This document shows, one piece after another, positions 1 to 4,888 of a stretch of DNA of 6,077 bases. Source of the DNA: Candidatus Aphodoplasma excrementigallinarum. GTDB taxonomy: Bacteria > Bacillota > Clostridia > UBA1381 > UMGS1253. Within the stretch, counting starts at the first letter, position 1; each line of letters starts with the position of its first letter. Under the pieces are notes generated by a model that saw only the letters and a list, made by a program, of their open reading frames with translations, was not told the origin of the DNA and searched no databases. The stretch covers positions 1 through 6,077 of the forward strand of contig DVOF01000074.1 in assembly GCA_018713805.1 (NCBI GenBank), given 5' to 3'. A program made the position numbers and the translations under genes.

Positions 1-258
1 CAGCAAATCCGAGAGGCGTTTATTAAAATTGCAAAATATTTTGATAATAGCCTGGTTCCCACGCAGGGAAATATGGTAATCTTGGACGCGGGCGATACGG
101 CGCTTGTCTTGTCGCGGACGCTTTTGGGGGCTGACCGGGAGGAGAAGGTATACTCCATGGACCGGCGGGCAACCTACGTCTTTACAAAGCGGGCGGGAAA
201 GTGGCTCTGCGCAGTGGATAATTCCTATGGAACAGATGTGCTGTCTGAAGATTCGTGA
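1..258 (+). CDS. NTF2/SnoaL-like (DUF4440-type) protein, 5'-truncated
   Basis: The reading frame is open from base 1 to the TGA at 256-258, so this is the last 85 residues of a gene that begins outside the window. The internal ATG at 73 has no ribosome binding site and the frame stays coding-like before it, so it is not the start. The C-terminal pattern, a strand with RRATYVF followed by GKWLCAVDNSYGTDVL, is typical of the last two beta strands of small NTF2-like/SnoaL-like proteins (DUF4440 or YybH-like). In that fold a cone-shaped alpha+beta barrel makes a pocket that binds a small molecule or acts as an enzyme site. The catalytic residues, if any, cannot be judged from this fragment. It is soluble, with no membrane segment. 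It is followed by its own terminator and is therefore not cotranscribed with the PadR gene downstream. The family call is from recognised sequence pattern only and the function is unknown. Confidence 0.72.
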   Translation, partial: QQIREAFIKIAKYFDNSLVPTQGNMVILDAGDTALVLSRTLLGADREEKVYSMDRRATYVFTKRAGKWLCAVDNSYGTDVLSEDS

Positions 259-271
259 AACAGATAAAAAC

Positions 272-299
272 AGCCCCGGAAACCGGGGCTTATTTTTTT
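272..299 (+). terminator. Rho-independent terminator of the NTF2-like gene
   Basis: An 8-bp perfect stem (AGCCCCGG at 272-279 with CCGGGGCT at 283-290) closes an AAA loop and is followed by TATTTTTTT. It lies 13 bases after the stop codon of the NTF2-like gene. It separates that gene from the PadR promoter, whose -35 box starts two bases after the T-run. Confidence 0.93.
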
Positions 300-300
300 C

Positions 301-329
301 TTGACATATATCACAGTGTGATGTATATT
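301..329 (+). promoter_or_regulatory. sigma-A-type promoter of the PadR-DUF2812 operon
   Basis: A perfect -35 box TTGACA (301-306) is separated by 17 bases from TATATT (324-329), which matches the -10 consensus at five of six positions. Transcription would start near 336, giving a leader of about 40 bases before the PadR start codon at 375. The spacer is almost entirely occupied by a palindrome (see the operator entry), so the promoter looks strong but tightly repressible. Confidence 0.88.
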
Positions 330-361
330 TATATCACGATATGATATATCATACTGTGATA
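306..361 (+). promoter_or_regulatory. three TATCA-N5-TGATA dyads, probable PadR operators
   Basis: Three 15-base dyads with the pattern TATCA-N5-TGATA occur here. They lie at 309-323 (TATCA CAGTG TGATG, one arm mismatch, with symmetry extending to 306-326), 332-346 (TATCA CGATA TGATA) and 347-361 (TATCA TACTG TGATA). Their centres are at 316, 339 and 354, so the first two are 23 bases apart and the last two abut. The first spans the promoter spacer and touches both boxes. The second covers the expected transcription start. The third ends beside the ribosome binding site. PadR-family proteins usually bind AT-rich inverted repeats at their own promoter, so autorepression is the natural inference. 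Binding has not been shown. Confidence 0.78.
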
Positions 362-374
362 AAGAGGTGATACG

Positions 375-692
375 ATGCGGCTGGAACATGTAAGAAAACG
401 CTTCATTCCCATGAGTGAAACGATGTTTTACATTTTATTTTCTTTGACGCAGGCGCGGCACGGCTACGGCATTATGCAGCATGTAGAGCGGCTCACAAAC
501 GGGCGGATTGTTCTGGGGGCGGGGACGATCTATCAGAGTTTGTCCAAGCTGGAAAAAGAGGGCCTGATTGCCGTTGCGCGCGAGTACGACAGGAAAAAAG
601 AATATCTGATTACGCCAGTGGGACGCATTATCCTACAGGAAGAGGCAGCACGAATTTGTGAGCTGTATCAAATAGCGAAGGGGTTGGTTTAG
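375..692 (+). CDS. PadR-family transcriptional repressor (short, 105 aa)
   Basis: This is a cytoplasmic DNA-binding repressor. Residues 13-85 form the PadR winged helix-turn-helix: a first helix with ETMFYILFSL, the HGYGIM turn (29-34), the recognition helix region GAGTIYQSLSKLEKEGLI (48-64), and a wing ending in KKEYLIT (74-80). Only one further helix follows, so it belongs to the short PadR subfamily of about 105-110 residues that dimerises through the C-terminal helix. The ATG at 375 is chosen because AAAGAGGTGAT lies just before it; the later Met13 has no ribosome binding site. Its stop codon directly abuts the DUF2812 start. The three palindromes at its promoter suggest it represses its own operon, with release by a ligand or stress that the sequence does not reveal. 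Family assignment is secure; the effector is unknown. Confidence 0.95.
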   Translation: MRLEHVRKRFIPMSETMFYILFSLTQARHGYGIMQHVERLTNGRIVLGAGTIYQSLSKLEKEGLIAVAREYDRKKEYLITPVGRIILQEEAARICELYQIAKGLV

Positions 693-1229
693 ATGGAGAA
701 AAAGACGGTTTGGTTTTCCGCGCTGCGCCACGTCGCCCCGGCGGATTATGAGCTGTGGCTGGAATCGCTTGCGGCCGAAGGGTGGAACATTAACCGGGTG
801 GGGCAGACGAGCTCCACGTACATGGTATTTACTAAAACGGAAGCAAAACAATACCGCTATGTGTTTGACCTGAATGCGTTTCCAACAGAGGACTACTTTA
901 ACACCTATACGCAGTTTGGGTGGGAATGTATCGGCCATATGTCGAGCTGTTATATCTGGCGCAAAGCGTACAGTGGCGTGCGGCCGGAAGCGTTTTCCGA
1001 CCGGGAAAGCCGGGTGCGGCGCAATAAGCGGGTAAAAACAGTACTGCTGATCTGCTTTTCTTTCCTTCTGCTCGCGATAGCTGCTGCGGCTGTCGGGATT
1101 GGGGTAGCGGCATGGCGGGGCGAAATAGGGGATTGTGCAGCGCTCGGAGTCAATATCGTCCTGTTCGGCCTGCTTGCCGGTTATCTGTGGTGGGCGGCGC
1201 GGCAGATTGACAGGCATATGGAGGAATAA
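693..1229 (+). CDS. DUF2812 domain membrane protein
   Basis: The 178-residue protein has a soluble N-terminal DUF2812 domain (about residues 5-103) rich in aromatic residues. Family-like stretches include LEXLAAEGW, YRYVFDL (54-60), DYFNTYTQFGWECI (67-80) and SSCYIWRK (84-91). A basic patch (RVRRNKRVK, 107-115) leads into two predicted membrane helices at about 117-139 and 149-168, and the protein ends in a short charged tail. This topology puts both ends in the cytoplasm. The start ATG follows the PadR stop TAG with no base between, and AAGGGG (678-683) inside the PadR gene serves as ribosome binding site, so translation is probably coupled. DUF2812 genes commonly sit behind PadR regulators in Firmicutes. 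The biochemical role is not known. It may sense or respond to membrane stress, or tether or antagonise the repressor, but that is inference. Confidence 0.9.
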   Translation: MEKKTVWFSALRHVAPADYELWLESLAAEGWNINRVGQTSSTYMVFTKTEAKQYRYVFDLNAFPTEDYFNTYTQFGWECIGHMSSCYIWRKAYSGVRPEAFSDRESRVRRNKRVKTVLLICFSFLLLAIAAAAVGIGVAAWRGEIGDCAALGVNIVLFGLLAGYLWWAARQIDRHMEE

Positions 1230-1233
1230 ACGC

Positions 1234-1262
1234 TTGCAATTGCGGCGCGGAACCGATATACT
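1234..1262 (+). promoter_or_regulatory. probable promoter of the Gfo/Idh/MocA-Nudix unit
   Basis: TTGCAA (1234-1239) and TATACT (1257-1262) are spaced by 17 bases in the 56-base gap after the DUF2812 gene. The -10 box matches at five of six positions and the -35 box at four of six. The expected start near 1269 would leave a short leader, with the ribosome binding site AAGGAGG (1271-1277) almost at the 5' end. An 8-bp palindrome GCAATTGC (1236-1243) overlaps the -35 box. No terminator separates this gene from the PadR operon, so read-through is also possible. Confidence 0.55.
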
Positions 1263-1285
1263 GTTACCAAAAGGAGGAATGGTTC

Positions 1286-2254
1286 ATGAAAGATGGGAAA
1301 CTGCAAATCGCGGTCATTGGGGCGTGGCACGTACATGCGCCGGACTATGCAAAGGTGATACAGGCGCGGAGCGACTGCACGCTTGCCTGGGTTTGGGACG
1401 ACGACCGGGCGCGCGGCGAGGCGTTCGCGCAGGAGTTTTCGTGTACATACAGCGCCGATTACGATGCGCTGCTGGCGAAGGAGACGCTCGACGCAGTCAT
1501 CATCACGTCCGCGACCAGCCAGCACCCGGAGCTGATGAAGAAGGCCGCAAAAGCGAAAAAACACATTTTTACGGAAAAGGTTATGGCCCTGACGGGCGCG
1601 GAATGCCGTGAAATCATGGACAGCGTACGGGAAAACGGCGTAAAGTTTTGCATTTGCTTCCCGTGGCGGTGCAAGCCGGGCGTCCTGGCGGCGAAGGAGA
1701 TTGCAGACAGCGGCGAGCTGGGCAGGATTGTATACGCGCGCGTCCACAACGCGCATAACGGCGCGATTGCAGAGTGGCTGCCGGAGCGGTTTTACAATAT
1801 GGAAGAGTGTGGCGGCGGCGCGATGATCGATCTCGGGACGCACAGCATGTACATCCTGCGCTGGCTGCTCGGCGCGCCAAAAAAGGCAGCCAGCATCTTT
1901 ACGAATGTGACCGGGCGGGAAGTAGAGGACAACGCAGTCACGGCAATTCAATTCTCCGGCGGCGCAATCGGCGTGGCGGAAACCGGCTTCGTCTATACGG
2001 GCGATGTGTTTAAAATGGAAATCAACGGGACTGCGGGCAGCCTGCTCGTGACCGACGCGGGGGAAACGGTGCGCTATAACAGCGAAAAGACCGGCGGCAA
2101 GTGGGTTACGGCCAAAAAACTCCCGGACGCGCTGCCGCACCCGGCCGACCAGTGGGTCGACGCCATATTGCACGGCGGCGAGATCATCTTTGGGTTACAG
2201 GAAGGATTAGAGCTGACGGAAATGATGGAGATTGCCTATGCGGGCAGAGCGTAA
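1286..2254 (+). CDS. Gfo/Idh/MocA family oxidoreductase
   Basis: A 322-residue cytoplasmic protein of normal family length, predicted to oxidise or reduce a sugar, inositol or sugar-acid hydroxyl with NAD(P). The N-terminal Rossmann fold starts with strand QIAVIG, then GAWHVHA (12-18) in place of the usual GxGxxG/A loop. DAVIITSATSQHPELM (69-84) is the standard second crossover. The usual EKP motif reads EKV (97-99), with Lys98 as the likely catalytic lysine. The C-terminal domain carries GGGAMIDLGTHSMYILRWLLG, where Asp182 and His186 match the conserved D-x-x-x-H active-site pair. The ATG at 1286 is set by AAGGAGG eight bases upstream. The Nudix gene follows after 29 bases and is probably cotranscribed. 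The substrate is unknown; a role together with the TIM-barrel isomerase and dehydrogenases on the opposite strand is plausible but inferred. Confidence 0.92.
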   Translation: MKDGKLQIAVIGAWHVHAPDYAKVIQARSDCTLAWVWDDDRARGEAFAQEFSCTYSADYDALLAKETLDAVIITSATSQHPELMKKAAKAKKHIFTEKVMALTGAECREIMDSVRENGVKFCICFPWRCKPGVLAAKEIADSGELGRIVYARVHNAHNGAIAEWLPERFYNMEECGGGAMIDLGTHSMYILRWLLGAPKKAASIFTNVTGREVEDNAVTAIQFSGGAIGVAETGFVYTGDVFKMEINGTAGSLLVTDAGETVRYNSEKTGGKWVTAKKLPDALPHPADQWVDAILHGGEIIFGLQEGLELTEMMEIAYAGRA

Positions 2255-2283
2255 AGGGCGGAGGACGGAAAGGATGTGGCGTT

Positions 2284-2760
2284 TTGGATATCACCTTCAA
2301 GACGGAACAGGGACGCTTCAATTACCGCGTTTGTGCGGTTATGCTGCACAATGAAAAGATACTGGCAATGCGGGACGAACGTTCCCCGTATTATTATCTG
2401 CCGGGCGGCAGGGTGAGCCTTCATGAAACGGCGCAGGAGGCAGTGATGCGCGAAGTCCGGGAGGAGCTTGGCGTCAGCGCGGAAATCGCCCGCCCTCTGT
2501 GGCTCAATCAAAGCTTTTTTACAGAGGATGTCAGCGGCGAAAAATACCATGAGCTGTGCCTGTACTTTTTGATGGATATTACAAAGACAGACCTGCTAAA
2601 ACGGGGCAACCCGTTTCGCGGCGTGGAAAAGCGCCACCAGCATTTGTTTGAATGGATTGCATTCGACCGGCTGAAAGACGAATATCTGTATCCAATCTTT
2701 ATCAAGCGGGAAATCTATCGTTTGCCTGAGCATCTTGAACTTATTATTGAGTGGGAATAA
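2284..2760 (+). CDS. Nudix hydrolase, probable TTG start
   Basis: Nudix enzymes hydrolyse nucleoside diphosphates linked to another group, using divalent metal. From TTG at 2284 the protein has 158 residues. The Nudix box is intact at 42-64: G42, E48, then R56-E57-V58-R59-E60-E61-L62-G63-V64, containing the metal-binding glutamates. Before it sits the substrate-side segment YYYLPGGR (36-43). Later stretches such as WLNQSFF and YHELCLYFLMDI are typical of single-domain Nudix proteins. The TTG start is preferred because the fold's first strands (FKTEQGRFNYRVCAVML) lie before the first in-frame ATG at 2341, and AAGGA (2270-2274) lies nine bases upstream. Upstream codons in this frame overlap the oxidoreductase gene. 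It probably shares the oxidoreductase promoter and ends at the hairpin five bases after its stop. The exact nucleotide substrate is unknown. Confidence 0.9.
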   Translation: MDITFKTEQGRFNYRVCAVMLHNEKILAMRDERSPYYYLPGGRVSLHETAQEAVMREVREELGVSAEIARPLWLNQSFFTEDVSGEKYHELCLYFLMDITKTDLLKRGNPFRGVEKRHQHLFEWIAFDRLKDEYLYPIFIKREIYRLPEHLELIIEWE

Positions 2761-2764
2761 AACG

Positions 2765-2792
2765 GGCCTGCGGCTATCTACTGCCGCAGGCC
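2765..2792. terminator. shared bidirectional terminator between convergent genes
   Basis: A perfect 10-bp stem (GGCCTGCGGC at 2765-2774, GCCGCAGGCC at 2783-2792) has an 8-base loop. It starts 5 bases after the Nudix stop on the + strand and 12 bases after the aldo/keto reductase stop on the - strand. The + side is followed by a weak T-rich tail (ATATTATT) and the - side by GTTTTATT, so it can serve both convergent units. Confidence 0.85.
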
Positions 2793-2803
2793 ATATTATT
2801 GAC

Positions 2804-3766
2804 TTACATATTCAGCAACTGCTTAATTTCATCATAAGGGAGCACAACGTCTGCGCCCGCCATGGTATCGCGGAGCTGCTCGAGCGTCTTGCACCCGACA
2901 ATGGCCGCCGTGTCGAAGTCCGTGTTCGACGTTAGGACGGACACGACTGCTGCGCTGAGCGAAATACCGTACTCGCGGCTCAGCGCATTCAGCTTTTCAT
3001 ACATAGCAAGGTTCTCCGGGCAGAGATAGCGTTTTTTTGCCTTTGGCGAGAGCGCATCCTCGCCGCCGCGGGCATATTTTTGGAAAAAGCCCTTTGCCTG
3101 TGACGCGAAAGCAAACACCGGCATCTTTGACTCTGCATAGTATTCGTATTCGGTTTTGTCCATCTCAACGAGCGTGGGGTCGTCGCAAAAGCCGGGCGCG
3201 CTCTTTGCGGCAGACCATTTGATCTGGCTTGCGGCAAAGCCGTCCTTGCCCGTGCGCTGCGCGTAGTCATTTGCCGGGGCGAAGCGCTCCGCCTTCCAGT
3301 TTGAGCCGCCGAAGCAGCGGATTTTCCCTTTCTGTACCATGAGGTTCAGCGTATCAACGATTTCTTCCACGCTCCGGCTTGTGTCGTCACGGTGGAGCCA
3401 TAAAATGTCGATGTAGTCGACTCCGAGTGCGCGCAGGCTCGCGTCGATATCGCTCTCGATTTCTTCGCGGGAAAGCCGTCCGGTCGTCATGGAGTCGAGC
3501 GGCGGGTGCGCGCATTTGGTCGAGATGACAACGTGGTCGCGGCACTTGCGCGAGGCGAGCCACTTGCCGACCGTAAGCTCGCTGATACCGTCTCCGCCGC
3601 CGTAGTGGCAGCCGTAGACGCGCGCCGTGTCAACCGTTGTGCCGCCAAGCTCTAAAAAGCTGTCGAGCAGGGCAAACGACTCTGTCTCGCTTGTATCTGT
3701 GCCGAACGTGTCCGTACCGAGCACAATGGATGAAACCTTGATATCGTGTATGGTTTTAAAAATCAT
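2804..3766 (-). CDS. aldo/keto reductase
   Basis: A 320-residue NADPH-type aldo/keto reductase of normal length with a TIM-barrel fold, predicted to be cytoplasmic and to interconvert a carbonyl and an alcohol. The complete catalytic tetrad is visible: Asp46 (TVDTARVYG), Tyr51, Lys84 (VISTKCA) and His125 (ILWLHRDD). The cofactor-binding end contains ASQAKGFF (221-228) and the late segment AAIVGCKTLEQLRDT (287-301), as in other members. The start ATG at 3766 has GGAGG (3775-3779) eight bases upstream, and an extended -10 promoter lies just before it. It is therefore a single-gene unit, separated from the dehydrogenase-isomerase operon upstream by a strong terminator, and it ends at the hairpin shared with the Nudix gene. 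The family is clear; the substrate is not. Given its neighbours, a sugar or sugar-derived aldehyde or ketone is plausible. Confidence 0.94.
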   Translation of the reverse strand: MIFKTIHDIKVSSIVLGTDTFGTDTSETESFALLDSFLELGGTTVDTARVYGCHYGGGDGISELTVGKWLASRKCRDHVVISTKCAHPPLDSMTTGRLSREEIESDIDASLRALGVDYIDILWLHRDDTSRSVEEIVDTLNLMVQKGKIRCFGGSNWKAERFAPANDYAQRTGKDGFAASQIKWSAAKSAPGFCDDPTLVEMDKTEYEYYAESKMPVFAFASQAKGFFQKYARGGEDALSPKAKKRYLCPENLAMYEKLNALSREYGISLSAAVVSVLTSNTDFDTAAIVGCKTLEQLRDTMAGADVVLPYDEIKQLLNM

Positions 3767-3797
3767 GGATAACCCCTCCCAAGTTTATGTTTGTATC

Positions 3798-3806
3798 AGT
3801 ATATCA
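3798..3806 (-). promoter_or_regulatory. extended -10 promoter of the aldo/keto reductase
   Basis: Read on the - strand, TGATATACT is an extended -10 element (TGN followed by TATACT, five of six to consensus). A -35 box is poor; the nearest candidate, TTGTGG, has a 20-base spacer. Transcription would begin near 3791, about 25 bases before the ATG, leaving room for the ribosome binding site at 3773-3780. The element sits between the terminator of the upstream operon and the gene, as expected for a separate transcription unit. Confidence 0.6.
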
Positions 3807-3829
3807 CAAGCGCACGGAAAAATCCACAA

Positions 3830-3871
3830 AAGAGTAAAGAAAAGCTGTACGCCAAATTGCGTACAGCTTTT
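3830..3871 (-). terminator. Rho-independent terminator of the dehydrogenase-isomerase operon
   Basis: A perfect 13-bp stem (AAAAGCTGTACGC at 3840-3852 with GCGTACAGCTTTT at 3859-3871) has a 6-base loop. On the - strand it is followed by a T-rich tail (TTTTCTTTACTCTTTT). It begins 12 bases after the stop of the 58-residue gene and closes that operon before the aldo/keto reductase promoter. Confidence 0.92.
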
Positions 3872-3883
3872 GTATCCCCGTGT

Positions 3884-4060
3884 TCAATTGTCCCCGCGTG
3901 TCAGATTCTCGGCGTAGTCCTTCAGGCTTGCAAAGGAGTTTACGCTGTCTGCGCGCGTATCGATCTGCTGCTTGACGTAATCCGGAAGCGACTGGTAGTA
4001 TTTGTTTGCCGCCTCCTCCGCATTGATCAGCTCGGTCAGCCCTTTGTATTTTTTCTGCAT
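3884..4060 (-). CDS. conserved small protein of 58 residues, function unknown
   Basis: A 58-residue, soluble, highly polar protein with no signal peptide or membrane segment and no cysteine. It appears mostly helical: a first helix around residues 7-24 (LTELINAEEAANKYYQ), then the SLPDYVKQQI segment (24-33), and a last helix from SVNSFASLKDYAENL ending in TRGDN. I have the impression that short proteins with an LPDYV core and an AENL-xRGD ending recur in clostridial genomes, but I know no assigned function. Two start codons lie in frame as ATGAATATG. The second (4060) is preferred because GAGGTG ends six bases before it, while the first (4066) would touch the ribosome binding site. It is the last gene of the operon, 50 bases after the TIM-barrel gene and just before the terminator. 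Frame extension further upstream runs antisense-free through the TIM-barrel gene's end and lacks a ribosome binding site. Confidence 0.8.
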   Translation of the reverse strand: MQKKYKGLTELINAEEAANKYYQSLPDYVKQQIDTRADSVNSFASLKDYAENLTRGDN

Positions 4061-4090
4061 ATTCATCACCTCGCTGCTAATATGCGAAGG

Positions 4091-4110
4091 TTTGCATGTT
4101 TTTATGCAAA
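4091..4110 (-). repeat. intercistronic inverted repeat
   Basis: TTTGCAT and ATGCAAA form a perfect 7-bp inverted repeat around a 6-base spacer, placed exactly between the stop codon of the TIM-barrel gene (4111) and the leader of the 58-residue gene. On the - strand it has no T-run after it, so it is not a standard terminator. It could be a weak attenuating or RNA-processing hairpin. A related arm ATGCGAA lies at 4082-4088. Confidence 0.45.
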
Positions 4111-4863
4111 TTATTTCAAAAGTGCGCGCAGGGCCTCCGCCTCCGACCTGAGGCATTCGGCGCGTTCCTCCGGCAAAAATTCTAAGATAAAGCGGTGCGC
4201 AGCCCCTGCCTGTTCCAAAACGCCGCAGTATGTGCGCCATTCGTCCATATAACCGTGCAGGGAAAGACGCACGTCGCCTTCCCAGCGCTGGGTGTGTACC
4301 GTCACGATGTAGGGGGCGAGCGCCTTTAATGCTTCCAGATTATAGGAAAAGTCCCGGAAGCGGTTCGGCTGCCAGTACGTCTTAAAAAACGGGCTGTCCA
4401 CGCTTTCGAGAAAGCTGCGTGCAAAGGCATAGCCGTCCGTGATGGTGGAGTCGTGGCACTCCAGCCCCAGCACAATGCCATACTTTTCTGCAAGTGCTGC
4501 CGCCTGCTTTGCCTGTGCGAGCAGCAGGGCGGCCTCCTCCTTGCCGTACATGGCGCTGGAGCGGGTGCCGCACCAGATGCGCATGATGGGCGCGCCGAGC
4601 GTTTTTGCCGTTTTCAGATACATCTCCAATTCTTCTGCGCGCTGTAGGCCAAGCCGAAAGTAGCTGCCGTAGCTCAATACGGTTAGTCCGGCCTCCCGCG
4701 TTGCGTGCGCGGTTTCTTCTGCCTTTTGATACGCGCCGCAGGGCACATGCACGTCGCCGCCCCACTCGACTCCATCAAGGCCTGCCTGCCTTGCAAGCTT
4801 GATGATCTCATAGGGGGCAAGACTTCGGAATGTGACCGAGGCAACGCCTGTTTGCTTTTCCAT
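4111..4863 (-). CDS. sugar phosphate isomerase/epimerase-like TIM-barrel protein
   Basis: A 250-residue protein of the xylose isomerase-like TIM-barrel superfamily (AP endonuclease 2-like fold), which includes sugar and sugar-phosphate isomerases and epimerases, usually using a divalent metal. The repeated beta-alpha pattern is visible from GVASVTFRSL, through AGLDGVEWGGDVHV (27-40), LTVLSYGSYFRLG (60-72) and APIMRIWCGT (91-100). Likely metal or substrate ligands at the barrel mouth are Glu135 (LGLECHD), Gln165 or Asn167 (YWQPN), His190 (VTVH) and Glu228 (ILEFLP). The length is slightly shorter than the common 260-290 residues. The start ATG at 4863 has AGGAAGG (4874-4880) ten bases upstream. 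It follows the hydroxyacid dehydrogenase gene after 25 bases and is surely cotranscribed with it. The substrate is unknown, so isomerase versus epimerase cannot be decided here. Confidence 0.9.
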   Translation of the reverse strand: MEKQTGVASVTFRSLAPYEIIKLARQAGLDGVEWGGDVHVPCGAYQKAEETAHATREAGLTVLSYGSYFRLGLQRAEELEMYLKTAKTLGAPIMRIWCGTRSSAMYGKEEAALLLAQAKQAAALAEKYGIVLGLECHDSTITDGYAFARSFLESVDSPFFKTYWQPNRFRDFSYNLEALKALAPYIVTVHTQRWEGDVRLSLHGYMDEWRTYCGVLEQAGAAHRFILEFLPEERAECLRSEAEALRALLK

Positions 4864-4888
4864 GGAATACCAGCCTTCCTGTTTTAAT

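Noticed and set aside
312..338. CRP/FNR-type site (TGTGA and TCAC half-sites near the PadR promoter)
   Set aside because: TGTGA at 317-321 and TCACG at 334-338 are 12 bases apart rather than the 6 of a CRP-type site. The same bases are better explained by the TATCA-N5-TGATA dyads.
633..1217. Long - strand open frame opposite the DUF2812 gene
   Set aside because: It lies antisense to a clear PadR/DUF2812 pair, is rich in Arg, Pro and Cys as expected for a shadow frame, and has no ribosome binding site.
1181..2173. 330-codon - strand open frame opposite the oxidoreductase gene
   Set aside because: Its composition (many Arg, Ala, His, Cys) and lack of any family motif fit a GC-driven shadow of the Gfo/Idh/MocA gene, which has all its motifs and a strong ribosome binding site.
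2101..2283. N-terminal extension of the Nudix protein to a GTG at 2101
   Set aside because: These codons overlap the oxidoreductase gene in another frame, give an Arg/Gly-rich non-family sequence, and TTG 2284 has a properly spaced ribosome binding site.
4061..4240. N-terminal extension of the 58-residue protein to an ATG at 4240
   Set aside because: The extra 60 residues overlap the TIM-barrel gene's end, are Arg/Gly/Cys-rich and have no ribosome binding site, whereas GAGGTG sits just before the ATGAATATG pair.
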